Positions 54,637 to 63,789 of a stretch of 64,000 nt of DNA are shown one piece after another; the first letter of the stretch is position 1, and every line of letters starts with the position of its first letter. Origin of the DNA: Sphingomonas sp. PsM26. GTDB lineage: Bacteria; Pseudomonadota; Alphaproteobacteria; Sphingomonadales; Sphingomonadaceae. The notes under the pieces were generated by a model. It saw nothing but the letters and a program-made list of their open reading frames with translations, did no database searches and was not told where the DNA came from. The stretch covers positions 1 to 64,000 of the forward strand of contig JARUXA010000001.1 in the NCBI GenBank assembly GCA_030433805.1, given 5' to 3'. Both the position numbers and the translations under genes were made by a program.

Positions 54637-55269
54637 TTAATGTTGCGAACCCCGCGCAGAAAGCTTTGGTTCCGCAGAATCTTTAGAACTAAGTAAGAAT
54701 ACAGCATGTTCCGCACGGAAGTTCGCGGCCGCGGAGGTCGTCTGCTTGTCACCCGACAGGAACCATGCGCCCTCGACCGCAATGTCGCGCGCCTTCACGA
54801 ACGCACGGAAATCGTCGATCGTGACGTGGTGGATGTTAGGCGTGTCGAACCATTGCTCGGGCAATAACCGCGTCACCGGCATCCGGCCGCCCCACAGCAG
54901 CGACAGCCGCACGCGCCAATGCGCGAAATTGGGGAAGGACACGAACGCGCGCCGTCCGATCCGGAGCAGATGATCGAGCACGACATCGGGGCGGTGTGCG
55001 GTCTGCAGCGTCTGGCTGAGGATCGCGTAATCGAAGCTGGCGTCGGGATATTCGGCAAGGTCGATGTCGGCATCGCCCTGGATCACCGACAGCCCGCGCG
55101 AAACGGCCGCCGCGACATTGCCCGCATCGAGTTCGAGCCCGCGCGCATCGACCTGCTTGGTGTCGCGCAACGCCGCCATCAGGGCGCCGTCGCCGCACCC
55201 GACGTCGAGCACGCGCGCGCCGGGCTCGATCCGGTCCGCGATGATCGCGAGATCGGGGCGGAGCATCAT
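54637..55269 (-). CDS. metW: Methionine biosynthesis protein MetW
   Basis: SAM-fold protein that usually works with MetX to give full homoserine acyltransferase activity. 210 residues. DVGCGDGALM is the SAM motif; SQTLQTAHRPDVVLDHLLRIGRRAFVSFPNFAHWRVR is family specific. Overlaps the GNAT gene by ATGA. Confidence 0.93.
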   Translation of the reverse strand: MMLRPDLAIIADRIEPGARVLDVGCGDGALMAALRDTKQVDARGLELDAGNVAAAVSRGLSVIQGDADIDLAEYPDASFDYAILSQTLQTAHRPDVVLDHLLRIGRRAFVSFPNFAHWRVRLSLLWGGRMPVTRLLPEQWFDTPNIHHVTIDDFRAFVKARDIAVEGAWFLSGDKQTTSAAANFRAEHAVFLLSSKDSAEPKLSARGSQH

Positions 55270-55703
55270 TGCGGCGCCCGGAGCATCGCGGCGGCTTCGG
55301 GCGACAGGCGTTCCATATAGCGGTCGGCACGCAGCAACGGATGGAAGCCGAGCGCGGCATAGACGCCGTGCGCATCCTTGGTGACCAGCCCGATCCGGCG
55401 GAGCGCGGCATAATCGGGGCGGTCGAGGAACCACGCCACCATCCGCCGCCCGAGCCCGCGGCCACGGCCGGGCTCGTCGACCCAGACGTCCGCCAGCCAG
55501 GCGAAGGTCGCGCCGTCGGTGATCATGCGGGCAAAGCCGATCTGCTCGGTACCGCGATACGCGCCCAGCGCATGCGACCCCGCAATCGCGCGCGCGACCG
55601 TCTCGCGGGCAATACCCGGCGACCAGTAGCTCGACGCGAGCCAGCCGTGGATGCGGTCGACCTGCAACCACGCGGCGTCGTCGGACAGGACAATCTCGGT
55701 CAT
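55266..55703 (-). CDS. GNAT family acetyltransferase between metX and metW
   Basis: 145 residues. [30 protein letters not shown] is the acetyl-CoA-binding part, and [18 protein letters not shown] the C-terminal part. Overlaps metX and metW by four bases on each side, so all three are one translational unit. Substrate unknown; linkage with methionine synthesis is only by context. Confidence 0.88.
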   Translation of the reverse strand: MTEIVLSDDAAWLQVDRIHGWLASSYWSPGIARETVARAIAGSHALGAYRGTEQIGFARMITDGATFAWLADVWVDEPGRGRGLGRRMVAWFLDRPDYAALRRIGLVTKDAHGVYAALGFHPLLRADRYMERLSPEAAAMLRAPQ

Positions 55704-56815
55704 GCGCCAGCCCTCAGGAAACCATCGACGACGCGGTTCAACTCGGGCGCCTCCAGCAGGAACGCGTCATGCCCGAACGGGCTCGACAGTTCGACGAAAC
55801 TGACCGGCGCACCCGCCGCGTTGAGCGCGTGGACGATCGCGCGCGATTCCGCGGTCGGGTACAGCCAGTCGGTATCGAAACTGACCAGGCAGAAGCGCGC
55901 CCTGGTCGCGCGGAAGGCGTTGGCGAGGTGGCCGCCATGTTCTTCCGCCAGATCGAAATAATCCATGGCTCGCGTAATGTAGAGATAGGAGTTGGCGTCG
56001 AACCGGTCGACGAAGCTGATCCCCTGGTGCCGCAGATAGCTCTCGATCTGGAAGTCCGCGTCGAACCCGAAGCTCTTGGCGTCGCGCGCCTGCAAGCGCC
56101 GCCCGAACTTGGCGGTGAGCCCGGCTTCGGACAGATAGGTGATATGCGCCGCCATCCGCGCGACCGCGAGGCCAGCGGCGGGCGGATCGGCTTCCGCATA
56201 ATAGGCCCCCTCGCGCCATTTCGGGTCGGCCATCACCGCTTGTCGCCCGACTTCGTGGAACGCGATGTTCTGTGCGGTGTGCCGCGCGGTGGAGGCGATG
56301 ATGACGACCGCGCGGACCCGGTCCGGGAAGGTCGCGGGCCAGCTCAGCGTCTGCATCCCGCCCATCGACCCGCCGACGACCGCTGCGAGCGTCTCGATCC
56401 CGAGATGATCGAGCAGCATCGCCTGCGCGCGCACCATGTCGCGGATCGTGATGACGGGGAAGCTCATCCCCCACGGAACGCCGGTCGCGGGGTTGACGGT
56501 CGCGGGGCCGGACGACCCCATGCAGCTGCCCAGCACGTTCGAACAGATAATGAAATGCCGCGTCGGATCGACCGGCTTGCCCGGGCCGACCATCCGTTCC
56601 CACCAGCCGGGCTTGCCCGTCACCGGATGCCGCGAAGCGACATGCTGGTCGCCGGTCAGCGCGTGGCAGATCAGGATCGCGTTGGAGCGATCGGCGTTGA
56701 GCGTGCCATAGGTTTCATAGGCGATCTCGACCGGGGACAGCAGCGCACCGCCATCGAGCCGCAACGGTCCGGGCACCGTGACGTGGCGGGCAAGCCCGAA
56801 GCGCGTATCGTCCAT
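55700..56815 (-). CDS. metX: Homoserine O-acyltransferase MetX
   Basis: Alpha/beta hydrolase that activates homoserine for methionine synthesis. 371 residues from ATG 56815. Nucleophile elbow GGSMGGMQ with Ser about 150; acid and base in FDTDWLYP and FGHDAFLLE. Acetyl versus succinyl preference cannot be read safely from sequence. First gene of metX-GNAT-metW; a strong hairpin lies just upstream. Confidence 0.95.
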   Translation of the reverse strand: MDDTRFGLARHVTVPGPLRLDGGALLSPVEIAYETYGTLNADRSNAILICHALTGDQHVASRHPVTGKPGWWERMVGPGKPVDPTRHFIICSNVLGSCMGSSGPATVNPATGVPWGMSFPVITIRDMVRAQAMLLDHLGIETLAAVVGGSMGGMQTLSWPATFPDRVRAVVIIASTARHTAQNIAFHEVGRQAVMADPKWREGAYYAEADPPAAGLAVARMAAHITYLSEAGLTAKFGRRLQARDAKSFGFDADFQIESYLRHQGISFVDRFDANSYLYITRAMDYFDLAEEHGGHLANAFRATRARFCLVSFDTDWLYPTAESRAIVHALNAAGAPVSFVELSSPFGHDAFLLEAPELNRVVDGFLRAGA

Positions 56816-56835
56816 GGACGAGCGGATAAGCCTGT

Positions 56836-56869
56836 GCCGCCGCGCGTACAAGCGTCTCGGCGCGGCGGC
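56836..56869. promoter_or_regulatory. 10-bp perfect inverted repeat in the metX/tyrA divergent region
   Basis: GCCGCCGCGC (56836-56845) and GCGCGGCGGC (56860-56869) are exact reverse complements around a 14-base loop. It sits 20 bases before metX and 32 before tyrA. It could be an operator or a leader hairpin. It does not match a SAM riboswitch consensus I know. Confidence 0.4.
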
Positions 56870-56901
56870 GCTCCGGCTTGCCTTCGCCAGATCGATCCGC
56901 C

Positions 56902-57822
56902 ATGCCGCGCGCCATGTTGCCCTTCGCCCGCGTCACCATCATCGGCATCGGTCTGATCGGATCCTCGATCGCGCGCGCGGTCCGCGCGACGATGCCGACG
57001 GTACGGCTCACCGGCTATGACGCCGACCCCGACGTCCGTGCGATCGCCGACCGGATCGAGCTGTTCGACGACGTTGCCGACAGCAGTGGCACTGCGGTGA
57101 TCGACGCCGATCTCGTCATCCTGTGCGTGCCCGTCGGCGCTATGGGCGCCGCCGCCGCGGAATTCGCCGCCGATCTGCCCGCAGAAGCAATCGTCAGCGA
57201 CGTCGGCAGCTGCAAGGCGGAAGTCGTCCGCGCGCTGGGCGAAGCGTTGCCGGGGGTCATCTTCGTTCCCGCGCATCCGGTCGCGGGGACCGAGCGCAGC
57301 GGCCCCGAAGCAGGGTTCGCGACGCTGTTCCACAAGCGCTGGTGCATCATCACCCCGCCCGAGGGGACCGATCGGCTCGCGGTCGAGCGGGTCGCCGAAT
57401 TCTGGCGCAGGCTCGGCGCGGAGATCGAGATGATGGCCCCCGACCATCACGACCGCGTGCTCGCGATCACCAGCCATTTGCCGCATCTGATCGCCTATAC
57501 GATCGTCGGGACCGCATCGGACATGGAGGAAGTGACCCAGTCCGAAGTGATCAAATATTCGGCGGGCGGTTTCCGCGATTTCACGCGGATCGCGGCGTCC
57601 GACCCGACGATGTGGCGCGACGTGTTCCTGGCGAACCGCGAGGCGGTGCTCGACATGCTGCAACGCTTTTCCGAGGACCTGACCGCGCTCCAGCGTGCGA
57701 TTCGTTGGGGGAAGGGGGACGAGCTGTTCGAGCTGTTCTCCAAGACGCGCGATATCCGGCGCGGGATCATCGAACAGGGGCAGGACGATCCTGCCCCCGA
57801 TTTCGGGCGCACGCACGAATAA
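56902..57822 (+). CDS. tyrA: Prephenate/arogenate dehydrogenase
   Basis: NAD(P)-dependent step to tyrosine. About 306 residues. Rossmann motif [16 protein letters not shown] at the N-terminus, then [31 protein letters not shown] and [23 protein letters not shown], typical of TyrA. Start could be ATG 56902 or 56914. Other in-frame ATGs further upstream are less likely. Divergent from metX. Confidence 0.92.
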   Translation: MPRAMLPFARVTIIGIGLIGSSIARAVRATMPTVRLTGYDADPDVRAIADRIELFDDVADSSGTAVIDADLVILCVPVGAMGAAAAEFAADLPAEAIVSDVGSCKAEVVRALGEALPGVIFVPAHPVAGTERSGPEAGFATLFHKRWCIITPPEGTDRLAVERVAEFWRRLGAEIEMMAPDHHDRVLAITSHLPHLIAYTIVGTASDMEEVTQSEVIKYSAGGFRDFTRIAASDPTMWRDVFLANREAVLDMLQRFSEDLTALQRAIRWGKGDELFELFSKTRDIRRGIIEQGQDDPAPDFGRTHE

Positions 57823-57841
57823 CGCGCTTCGTTGGTGCTGA

Positions 57842-57959
57842 AAAACCGTCCGTCATCCTGAACTTGTTTCAGGATCCAGCCATCTGCGAGTCCGGACGAT
57901 GCCTGTTGCACGGTGGATGCTGAAACAAGTTCAGCATGACGGCAGCTTTTGGGGCGCAG
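57842..57959. repeat. Repeat family 3, copy C
   Basis: Left arm 57850-57878 and right arm 57914-57942 are 29 bases each and reverse complementary with two mismatches. Sequence homology to copy A continues past the right arm (TTTGGGGCGC...ACGATCAAACC). Lies between tyrA and plsC, which are convergent. Confidence 0.9.
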
Positions 57960-58021
57960 ATGACGATCAAACCACCGATTGTCTTTAATGCAAATGTTCC
58001 GCCTCCGCGGAGATGACGCAA

Positions 58022-58732
58022 CTAGAGTGAGGTCACCCTAGCCGGCTCGCGTTCCAGCGCATTGATCGCCGCGTGCACGCGCGCTTCCGCTTCCTCGCGT
58101 GGCAGGCCCGGCGGGATCGGCGTGCCGAAGCGGTACGTCACCGTCCCCGGCAAATGCGGCCCCTCGCGCGGCCAGACCAGCCCGCTGTCGATCGCGATCG
58201 GCACGACCGGGATCTTGAGCATCTGGTACAGACCCGCAAACCCCGCCTTGAGTTCGGGTTCCTCGCCCGGCGCGACCCGCGTGCCCTCGGGGAAGATCAG
58301 GATCGATCGCCCCGCCGACAGCGCCACCCGCGCCTCGCGCAGCATCCGCCGCAGCGCACCCGCCGACGCCTCGCGGTCGACCACGATCACCCCGTATTGC
58401 TTCGCCGCCCAGCCCCATACCGGAATGTCGGCAAGCTCCTGCTTCATCACGATCGCCGGGTGCCGCAGCATCCGCCCGAGCTCGAGCGTCTCGTACATCG
58501 CCTGATGCTTGGCGGCGTACAGGACCGGGCCGTCGTAGAATCGCTCGCCCTCGATCCGCTTGAAGATGCGCAGGAACGTCCGCGTGGTCAGGCCGTGATA
58601 TTGCGTCCAGAAATGGGTGTGCGCGATCATCGCCTTGGTGCCGAACAGCGCGGAGATCGCCGACGTCAGCACGATCGGCACCGACCCGGTATAGAACACG
58701 ATCTTGAAGATCAGATTGCGTATCGCGTTCAT
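58022..58732 (-). CDS. plsC: 1-acyl-sn-glycerol-3-phosphate acyltransferase
   Basis: Makes phosphatidate in the inner membrane. 236 residues. One N-terminal hydrophobic helix, catalytic AKHQAMYET (His-x4-Glu form) and LIFPEGTRVAPGE, with PVVPIAIDSG later. Last of ftsE-ftsX-ydcF-plsC; its ATG overlaps the ydcF stop. Confidence 0.94.
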   Translation of the reverse strand: MNAIRNLIFKIVFYTGSVPIVLTSAISALFGTKAMIAHTHFWTQYHGLTTRTFLRIFKRIEGERFYDGPVLYAAKHQAMYETLELGRMLRHPAIVMKQELADIPVWGWAAKQYGVIVVDREASAGALRRMLREARVALSAGRSILIFPEGTRVAPGEEPELKAGFAGLYQMLKIPVVPIAIDSGLVWPREGPHLPGTVTYRFGTPIPPGLPREEAEARVHAAINALEREPARVTSL

Positions 58733-59271
58733 GTAGCCGCCCCAATCAGCAACGCCGCGCGGCGCAACAGCAATTTGTTATATTCCGCGACCAGCACCGG
58801 ATAGCGGGGTTTGCTCGGCACGCCGTCGCCGAGCACGGTCGCGTCGCCGTCCAGCGCGTTGACCAGTTCGAGCCGGGCGCGCGGCAGATGCCAGTCGGAC
58901 GTCACCAGCCGGACCGAGCGATAGCCGTGTTCGCGCACCCAGTCGGCGGTCTCGTCCGCATTGGAGCGCGTATCGACCGCCTCGTGCCCGAGATCGATGC
59001 AGCAGGTGAACAACCGCGCGCTGACGTCATATTCGTGCGCCAGCTCGCTGGGTCGGACCTGCGGCGCGACACCGCTGATCAACATCCGCTTGGCAGCGTG
59101 ATCCTGCAACAACGCGAGCCCACGCGTGATTCGCCCCGACGACCCGGTCAGCACGACGATCGCGTCGGTCTTCGCCCCCGCTACGGGTGCCGGCCCGGGC
59201 ATGGTCGCGAGGAACAAGCCAAACCCGCCGCCCCACATCACCGCCAACACTCCAATGAGGCGCAGGATCAC
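58729..59271 (-). CDS. YdcF family (DUF218) membrane protein
   Basis: 180 residues from GTG 59271, which overlaps the ftsX stop as GTGA. N-terminal membrane helix (VILRLIGVLAVMWGGGFGLF), then the DUF218 domain: TDAIVVLTGSSGRITRGLALL, RLVTSDWHLPRARLE and SNADETADWV. Family members are envelope-related; ElyC/SanA/YdcF functions are poorly known. Part of the ftsEX-plsC operon. Confidence 0.88.
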   Translation of the reverse strand: MILRLIGVLAVMWGGGFGLFLATMPGPAPVAGAKTDAIVVLTGSSGRITRGLALLQDHAAKRMLISGVAPQVRPSELAHEYDVSARLFTCCIDLGHEAVDTRSNADETADWVREHGYRSVRLVTSDWHLPRARLELVNALDGDATVLGDGVPSKPRYPVLVAEYNKLLLRRAALLIGAAT

Positions 59272-60155
59272 AACACCCGCCTCAATGCCGCGAGCACCGC
59301 CAGGCGGGCCGCCAGCGTCGCCAGCAGCGCAAACGCAACCGGCAGGCACGCAAGAATTACCCAGTCGCCCACCCCGAGCCGCAACCCGGCGACGAGATCC
59401 GACCCCAGCGCGTCGAGCTGCGCGCCGACCAGCATCACCACGCCGAACGCCACCGCCATCCCGATCACGCCGCCGATCAGCGTATCCAGCCCGATCCGCC
59501 GCTGGAACAGCCGCGCGACCTGGACATCGGTCGACCCGAGCATGTGGAGCACGTCGATCGTATCGCTATGCGTATCGAGCCCGGCACGCGCCGCGAGGAT
59601 CACCACCGCGGCGGTCGCGCCCGCCATCAGCAGCACCAGCCCGCCCGCCATGCCGGTCAGCATTGTCATGACCGAGCGCACCGGCGCCAGCCAGCTTTCC
59701 TGCCGGTCCACCCGCGCGCCCGGTGCGGCGGCGCGCACCGCAGCGCGGACCCGCGCCAGCGTGGCGGGGCTCGTCTCCGCCAGGTCGACGTCGATCATCG
59801 CGGGGATCGGCAGGTCGGAGTCCGCCCCGTCCGCGCCGAGCCACGGCTCGAGCATGTCGGCGAGATGCGCCGGGTCCACCGCGACCGCGCGGCGCACTTC
59901 GGGGAGCCGCTGCAACGCCGCCAGCGCCGCCGTCGCCTCACGGGTGCGAGCGTGTTCGGCGGGCGTGGCGATCTGCACCGTCAGCCGCCCGGCAAGCTGG
60001 CGATCGAGCACTGCCGCGACCCCCAGCGTCGCGAGCCCGAACGCGGCCGCGAGCACCGTCAGAAACAGCATGATCGCCATCACCCACGCCATCGCGCGCG
60101 TGCCGCGTCGATCATCGAGCAACCGCCGATCCGCCGCAAGAAGCCGTCCGGTCAT
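59268..60155 (-). CDS. ftsX: Cell-division ABC permease FtsX
   Basis: Partner of FtsE that controls peptidoglycan hydrolase activity at division. 295 residues, four membrane helices (about 20-45, 170-195, 220-245 and 262-285) and a large periplasmic loop about 50-160. DVQVARLFQRRIGLDTLIGGVIG is the conserved core. Overlaps ftsE by ATGA. Confidence 0.92.
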   Translation of the reverse strand: MTGRLLAADRRLLDDRRGTRAMAWVMAIMLFLTVLAAAFGLATLGVAAVLDRQLAGRLTVQIATPAEHARTREATAALAALQRLPEVRRAVAVDPAHLADMLEPWLGADGADSDLPIPAMIDVDLAETSPATLARVRAAVRAAAPGARVDRQESWLAPVRSVMTMLTGMAGGLVLLMAGATAAVVILAARAGLDTHSDTIDVLHMLGSTDVQVARLFQRRIGLDTLIGGVIGMAVAFGVVMLVGAQLDALGSDLVAGLRLGVGDWVILACLPVAFALLATLAARLAVLAALRRVL

Positions 60156-60883
60156 TGTACTGTGCCGGGCACTGCGCCGGGTACTGCGCCAGGCGGTGGG
60201 AAGCGCAGCGCGCCCGTCGGATCGACCAGCCGTCCCTGGTCGAGCCGCAGCATGTGCGCGTGCGGGATCCGGGCGAGCGTGTGGAAGTCATGCGTCGCCA
60301 GCACCACCGTCGTGCCCAGCCGGTTGAGCGAATCGAACAGGTGGAGCAGCCGTTCCGCCATATCGGGGTCGACGTTGCCGGTCGGTTCGTCCGCGACGAG
60401 GATCTCCGGGCGCCCGATCACGGCGCGTGCGATCGCGACGCGCTGCTGCTCGCCGCCCGACAGCGTGGGGGGACGCGCGTCGACCTTGTCCGACAGCCCG
60501 ACCCAGCCGAGCATCTCGCGCACCGGCGCCGCGACGTCGCGCTCGGGCACGCCCGAGACGCGCAATGGCAGCGCGATATTGTCGAACGCGGACAGATGCG
60601 GGACCAGCCGGAAATCCTGGAACACCACGCCGATCCGCCGCCGGAACCCGGGCAGCCGCGCGCGCGGCAACGTCACCGCATCCTCGCCGAACAGCCGGAT
60701 GCTGCCGCGCGTCGGGCGTTGCGAGAGATACAGCAGGCGGAGCAGCGACGTCTTCCCCGCGCCCGACGCACCGGTCAGGAAATAGAAGGCACCGCGCGAC
60801 AGCACGAAGCTGACGTCGGACAACGTCTCCTGCCCCGTCCCGTAGCGAAGCCCCACATTCTCAAATTGAACGATATTCGCCAT
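60152..60883 (-). CDS. ftsE: Cell-division ATP-binding protein FtsE
   Basis: ATPase of the FtsEX complex. 243 residues from ATG 60883. Walker A GASGAGKT at 38-45, signature LSGGEQQRVAIARAV, Walker B LVADEPTGNVD. The C-terminus ends in a small tandem GAVPGAVPGTVQ, probably from slippage. Divergent from the MJ0042 gene over about 220 bases. Confidence 0.95.
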   Translation of the reverse strand: MANIVQFENVGLRYGTGQETLSDVSFVLSRGAFYFLTGASGAGKTSLLRLLYLSQRPTRGSIRLFGEDAVTLPRARLPGFRRRIGVVFQDFRLVPHLSAFDNIALPLRVSGVPERDVAAPVREMLGWVGLSDKVDARPPTLSGGEQQRVAIARAVIGRPEILVADEPTGNVDPDMAERLLHLFDSLNRLGTTVVLATHDFHTLARIPHAHMLRLDQGRLVDPTGALRFPPPGAVPGAVPGTVQ

Positions 60884-61106
60884 GCGGCGTGCGCTACTCG
60901 CTACTTGTCCATGCCCCGCATCCTGCATCGCACGATCTCCGCCGCCGCGACAAGCGCGCAGGTGCCATGCCGAACGGCTGCTTCCCGTACGGCTCTTGCC
61001 ACGGGGACCGTGGAGCGCGTAGATTCCCGGTACATCGTGGACGTTCCGGCCGGTGTATGCTGCGCGTTGCCGGGCCCCAGCGTCTGCCCTATTTTGAATG
61101 CCCCCG

Positions 61107-61892
61107 ATGATCCTCGAATGTACCGAGTGCGAAACCCGCTATGTGATTCCCGATGGCGCGATCGGGCCGGAAGGGCGCACCGTGCGCTGCGCCAATTGCA
61201 AGCATAGCTGGTTCCAGGAGCCCGAACCCGCGCTCGAACTCGATCAGCCGATCGAGGACGAGGTTGAGGATGAGGTTGAGGATGACGGGGAACCGGACGC
61301 CCCGGCGGCGATCCCGCTCAAGCCCCGCACGCCCGAAGCGGTCGAGGCCCCAGCGCTGCTGCGTCGCGACGCCGCACCGATCGCGCAAGGTCCCGCGACC
61401 GCAGCGTCCGAGCCGACGCGCGGCTTTGTCGATTATGACGCGTTCGCGCATCAACCGCCGTTCCGCGCACGCCGCAACCCGGCACGCCGCTGGACGATCG
61501 CCGCGGTCATCGCGGGCGTCGCGATGCTCGGCGCGACCGCGGCGATCATCACCAACGGTTCACCGCGGACCGCCGCCGCGCTGTTCCATTCCACCACGGA
61601 AACGCCGCTCAGGATCGTCAACAAGCCGATCGATCGGCACGATTACAACGGCAACGAGGTCTTCGCGGTCAGCGGCACGGTGCTCAACCCGAGCGACACG
61701 CGCCAGCGCGTTCCCGATATCCGCGCCGACCTGCTCGATTCGCAACGCCGCGTGGTGTTCAGCTGGGTGATCCGCCCCGAGGCGACCGCACTCCCGCCGA
61801 AAGGACGCGTCGAGTTCAACAGCGCGAAACTCGACGTGCCGGTCAATGCGAAGTTCCTGTCGCTGAGCTTTTCGGGCGAACCCGCGCACTGA
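61107..61892 (+). CDS. MJ0042-type zinc-ribbon membrane protein
   Basis: 261 residues from ATG 61107 (or 61098). An N-terminal zinc ribbon with Cys5, Cys8, Cys28 and Cys31 (LECTECETRYVIPDGAIG...VRCANCKHSW) is followed by an acidic repeat (DEVEDEVEDD), a disordered linker, one membrane helix about 128-150, and an outer DUF3426-like domain (EVFAVSGTVLNPSDTRQRVPDIRADLLD). The gene pair ftsE/MJ0042 is a usual sphingomonad neighbour set. Its 3' end overlaps the convergent MATE gene by 50 bases. Confidence 0.88.
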   Translation: MILECTECETRYVIPDGAIGPEGRTVRCANCKHSWFQEPEPALELDQPIEDEVEDEVEDDGEPDAPAAIPLKPRTPEAVEAPALLRRDAAPIAQGPATAASEPTRGFVDYDAFAHQPPFRARRNPARRWTIAAVIAGVAMLGATAAIITNGSPRTAAALFHSTTETPLRIVNKPIDRHDYNGNEVFAVSGTVLNPSDTRQRVPDIRADLLDSQRRVVFSWVIRPEATALPPKGRVEFNSAKLDVPVNAKFLSLSFSGEPAH

Positions 61893-63225
61893 CCAGCACG
61901 AATCGCGCGCCGTGCAACACCGTCGCCGCGACCATCCCCAGACCCGAGGCATAGACCAGCCCGAGCGGCCCCGCGCCCTGTGTTACCAGCAGCCAGCCGA
62001 GGCCCCCGGTCACGACGAAGAAGGCGATGATGCTGTTGACGCCCGCCACGATCTGGTCGCCGAGCGAGCGGAGCGCGTAGACGAACACGAGCTGCACCCC
62101 GTCGAACAGGATGAACGGCACCCACACCGGCAGCATTGCCAGTGCCGCCGCATGGACCCCCGCCGCCGCCGGAAACGCATCGACCACGGGTACGCGGAAC
62201 AGCAGCACCACCACCGCCAGCGCGCCCGTGATCACCGCCGCAAGCCCCACCGCGATCAATGCGCGCGAGCGGACCTGCGCGGGCAGGTCTTCCCCAACCG
62301 CATTGCCGACCCGCACCCCCGCCGCCGAGGCAAGACCGACCGCCGCCCCGAACGTCACGTTGTGGAGCGAGAAGACGATCTGGAACGCATGCGCGGTCAC
62401 CGGCCCGAGATCGGTCGACAGCGCGATCAGGATCGAGAAGCCCGCCAGTTCCAGCCCCGATGCAACCGCAGGCACCGCCCCGAACCGCGCGAGCCGGAGC
62501 GCGCCCGGCACCGCCGCCCGCCACGCGCGAAGCGTCATGATCCGCACGCCGCGCGCCCGCGCGTCGCGCGTCGTCCACGCCACGCCGAGCATCCCCGCCG
62601 CGCCCAGCAGCGACGCGATCGTCGTCGCGAGCGCCGCGCCGACCGCCCCCAGCGCGGGTGCCCCGAAATGCCCGTCCGCCAGCACCCAGGCGAGCAGCGC
62701 GTTGATCGGCAGCGTGGCAAGATTGACCACCGTCACCCGGCGCGGGCGTGAGACGCCTTCCAGGAAGAAGCTCGCCGCGATGCTGATCATCTGCGCGGGA
62801 TAGGCGAGCGCCATCACCCGCACGACCGCCGCCGCCGGATCGACCAGCGCAGGCGCGACTCCGATGATCCCCAGCAGCGGACCCGCGAACAGCCCGAACC
62901 CGAGCGCGCCGACCAGCCCCAGCATCGCCGCAAGCACGAGTCCCTCGCGCAACGTCGCGCCCGTCGCAGGCAGATCGCGCGCGCCGTCCGCCCGCGCGGT
63001 GAAGACGAGGATCCCCGACAGCCACGCCAGCCCCGCGACGATCGTCACGAACGTCAGCGCGCGACTCGCGCCGAAGGCGGCAACCTGCTCGGTCCCGGTG
63101 AGGCCCACCACGACGACATCGGTGACGTTGAGGATCGTCCAGTTGAGGCTGGTGAGCATCACCGGCCACGCCAGCGCGAGGATCCGGCGCGTCTCCGCCA
63201 GGGTGGAAGGGCGCGCTGGGGTCAT
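61843..63225 (-). CDS. MATE family efflux transporter
   Basis: 460 residues, about twelve membrane helices in two homologous halves. Typical MATE segments: ILALAWPVMLTSLNWTILNVTDVVVVG, FAGPLLGIIGV, and GNAVGEDLPAQVRSRA in the second half. Exports cationic drugs or secondary products with Na+ or H+; substrate unknown. The last 50 bases overlap antiparallel with the zinc-ribbon gene. Confidence 0.9.
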   Translation of the reverse strand: MTPARPSTLAETRRILALAWPVMLTSLNWTILNVTDVVVVGLTGTEQVAAFGASRALTFVTIVAGLAWLSGILVFTARADGARDLPATGATLREGLVLAAMLGLVGALGFGLFAGPLLGIIGVAPALVDPAAAVVRVMALAYPAQMISIAASFFLEGVSRPRRVTVVNLATLPINALLAWVLADGHFGAPALGAVGAALATTIASLLGAAGMLGVAWTTRDARARGVRIMTLRAWRAAVPGALRLARFGAVPAVASGLELAGFSILIALSTDLGPVTAHAFQIVFSLHNVTFGAAVGLASAAGVRVGNAVGEDLPAQVRSRALIAVGLAAVITGALAVVVLLFRVPVVDAFPAAAGVHAAALAMLPVWVPFILFDGVQLVFVYALRSLGDQIVAGVNSIIAFFVVTGGLGWLLVTQGAGPLGLVYASGLGMVAATVLHGARFVLVSARVRPKSSATGTSH

Positions 63226-63348
63226 ACCCTGCTGCTACGGGAAGCGCATAAAAAGCGAAAGCCTTGAGCGTCAGCCATTGCGTCCCCCGAATAGTCTTGC
63301 TAGGGGCGCTCGCCTACCAGCTGCCGGGCTTGCCCGGTGATGTTACGT

Positions 63349-63435
63349 GCGGCCGTGGCGGAACTGGTAGACGCGCAACGTTGAGGTCGTTGTGGGCGAA
63401 AGCCCGTGGAAGTTCGAGTCTTCTCGGCCGCACCA
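63349..63435 (+). tRNA. tRNA-Leu (anticodon GAG)
   Basis: Acceptor stem GCGGCCG with CGGCCGC, discriminator A and encoded CCA at 63433-63435. Anticodon stem CAACG/CGTTG with loop TTGAGGT gives anticodon GAG at 63383-63385, reading CUC and CUU. The long variable arm has a GGGC-GAAA-GCCC hairpin, as in class II leucine tRNAs. 87 bases. Confidence 0.95.
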
Positions 63436-63789
63436 TTTTTCCAGATGCTGAAGTGAGATACACCCTTTCGGGGGTCCCCACTGATGCGCCGCGTTGGCCG
63501 CCAGGGGAACCGCGCGGAACGGGAAAGCGCTCACTGCGCCGGCTTATCGTTGGCGTGGAAGTGCTGGAGGATTATTAGTAGGACCGAGGTCCGCGTGTTT
63601 CCCGCAAGCGTCAGGTCGCCAGAAATGGCGATGTTTGGGCGTCTCAGAACATCCAATTCCTGTCTCGAAAGCAGCCGCTCCATTTTCGATACGGCGGGTG
63701 GCGATAAGCGACGTTGCCAGCCGCCCCGCTATCCGTCGACACAACACTACAATATCACTGGCCTACCTTCTGCCGCAGGGATCGCCGTC
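63436..63789. other. Gene-free stretch after tRNA-Leu
   Basis: About 354 bases without a convincing gene. Base composition becomes less G+C rich from about 63560, with short stretches such as GGATTATTAGTAGG. The ORFs that cross it are not protein-like. It may be the start of a horizontally acquired segment; no integrase or direct repeat of the tRNA end is visible before the window ends. Confidence 0.5.

Noticed and set aside
56816..56901. SAM-II-type riboswitch before metX
   Set aside because: A strong hairpin is present but none of the conserved SAM-II sequence elements are recognised.
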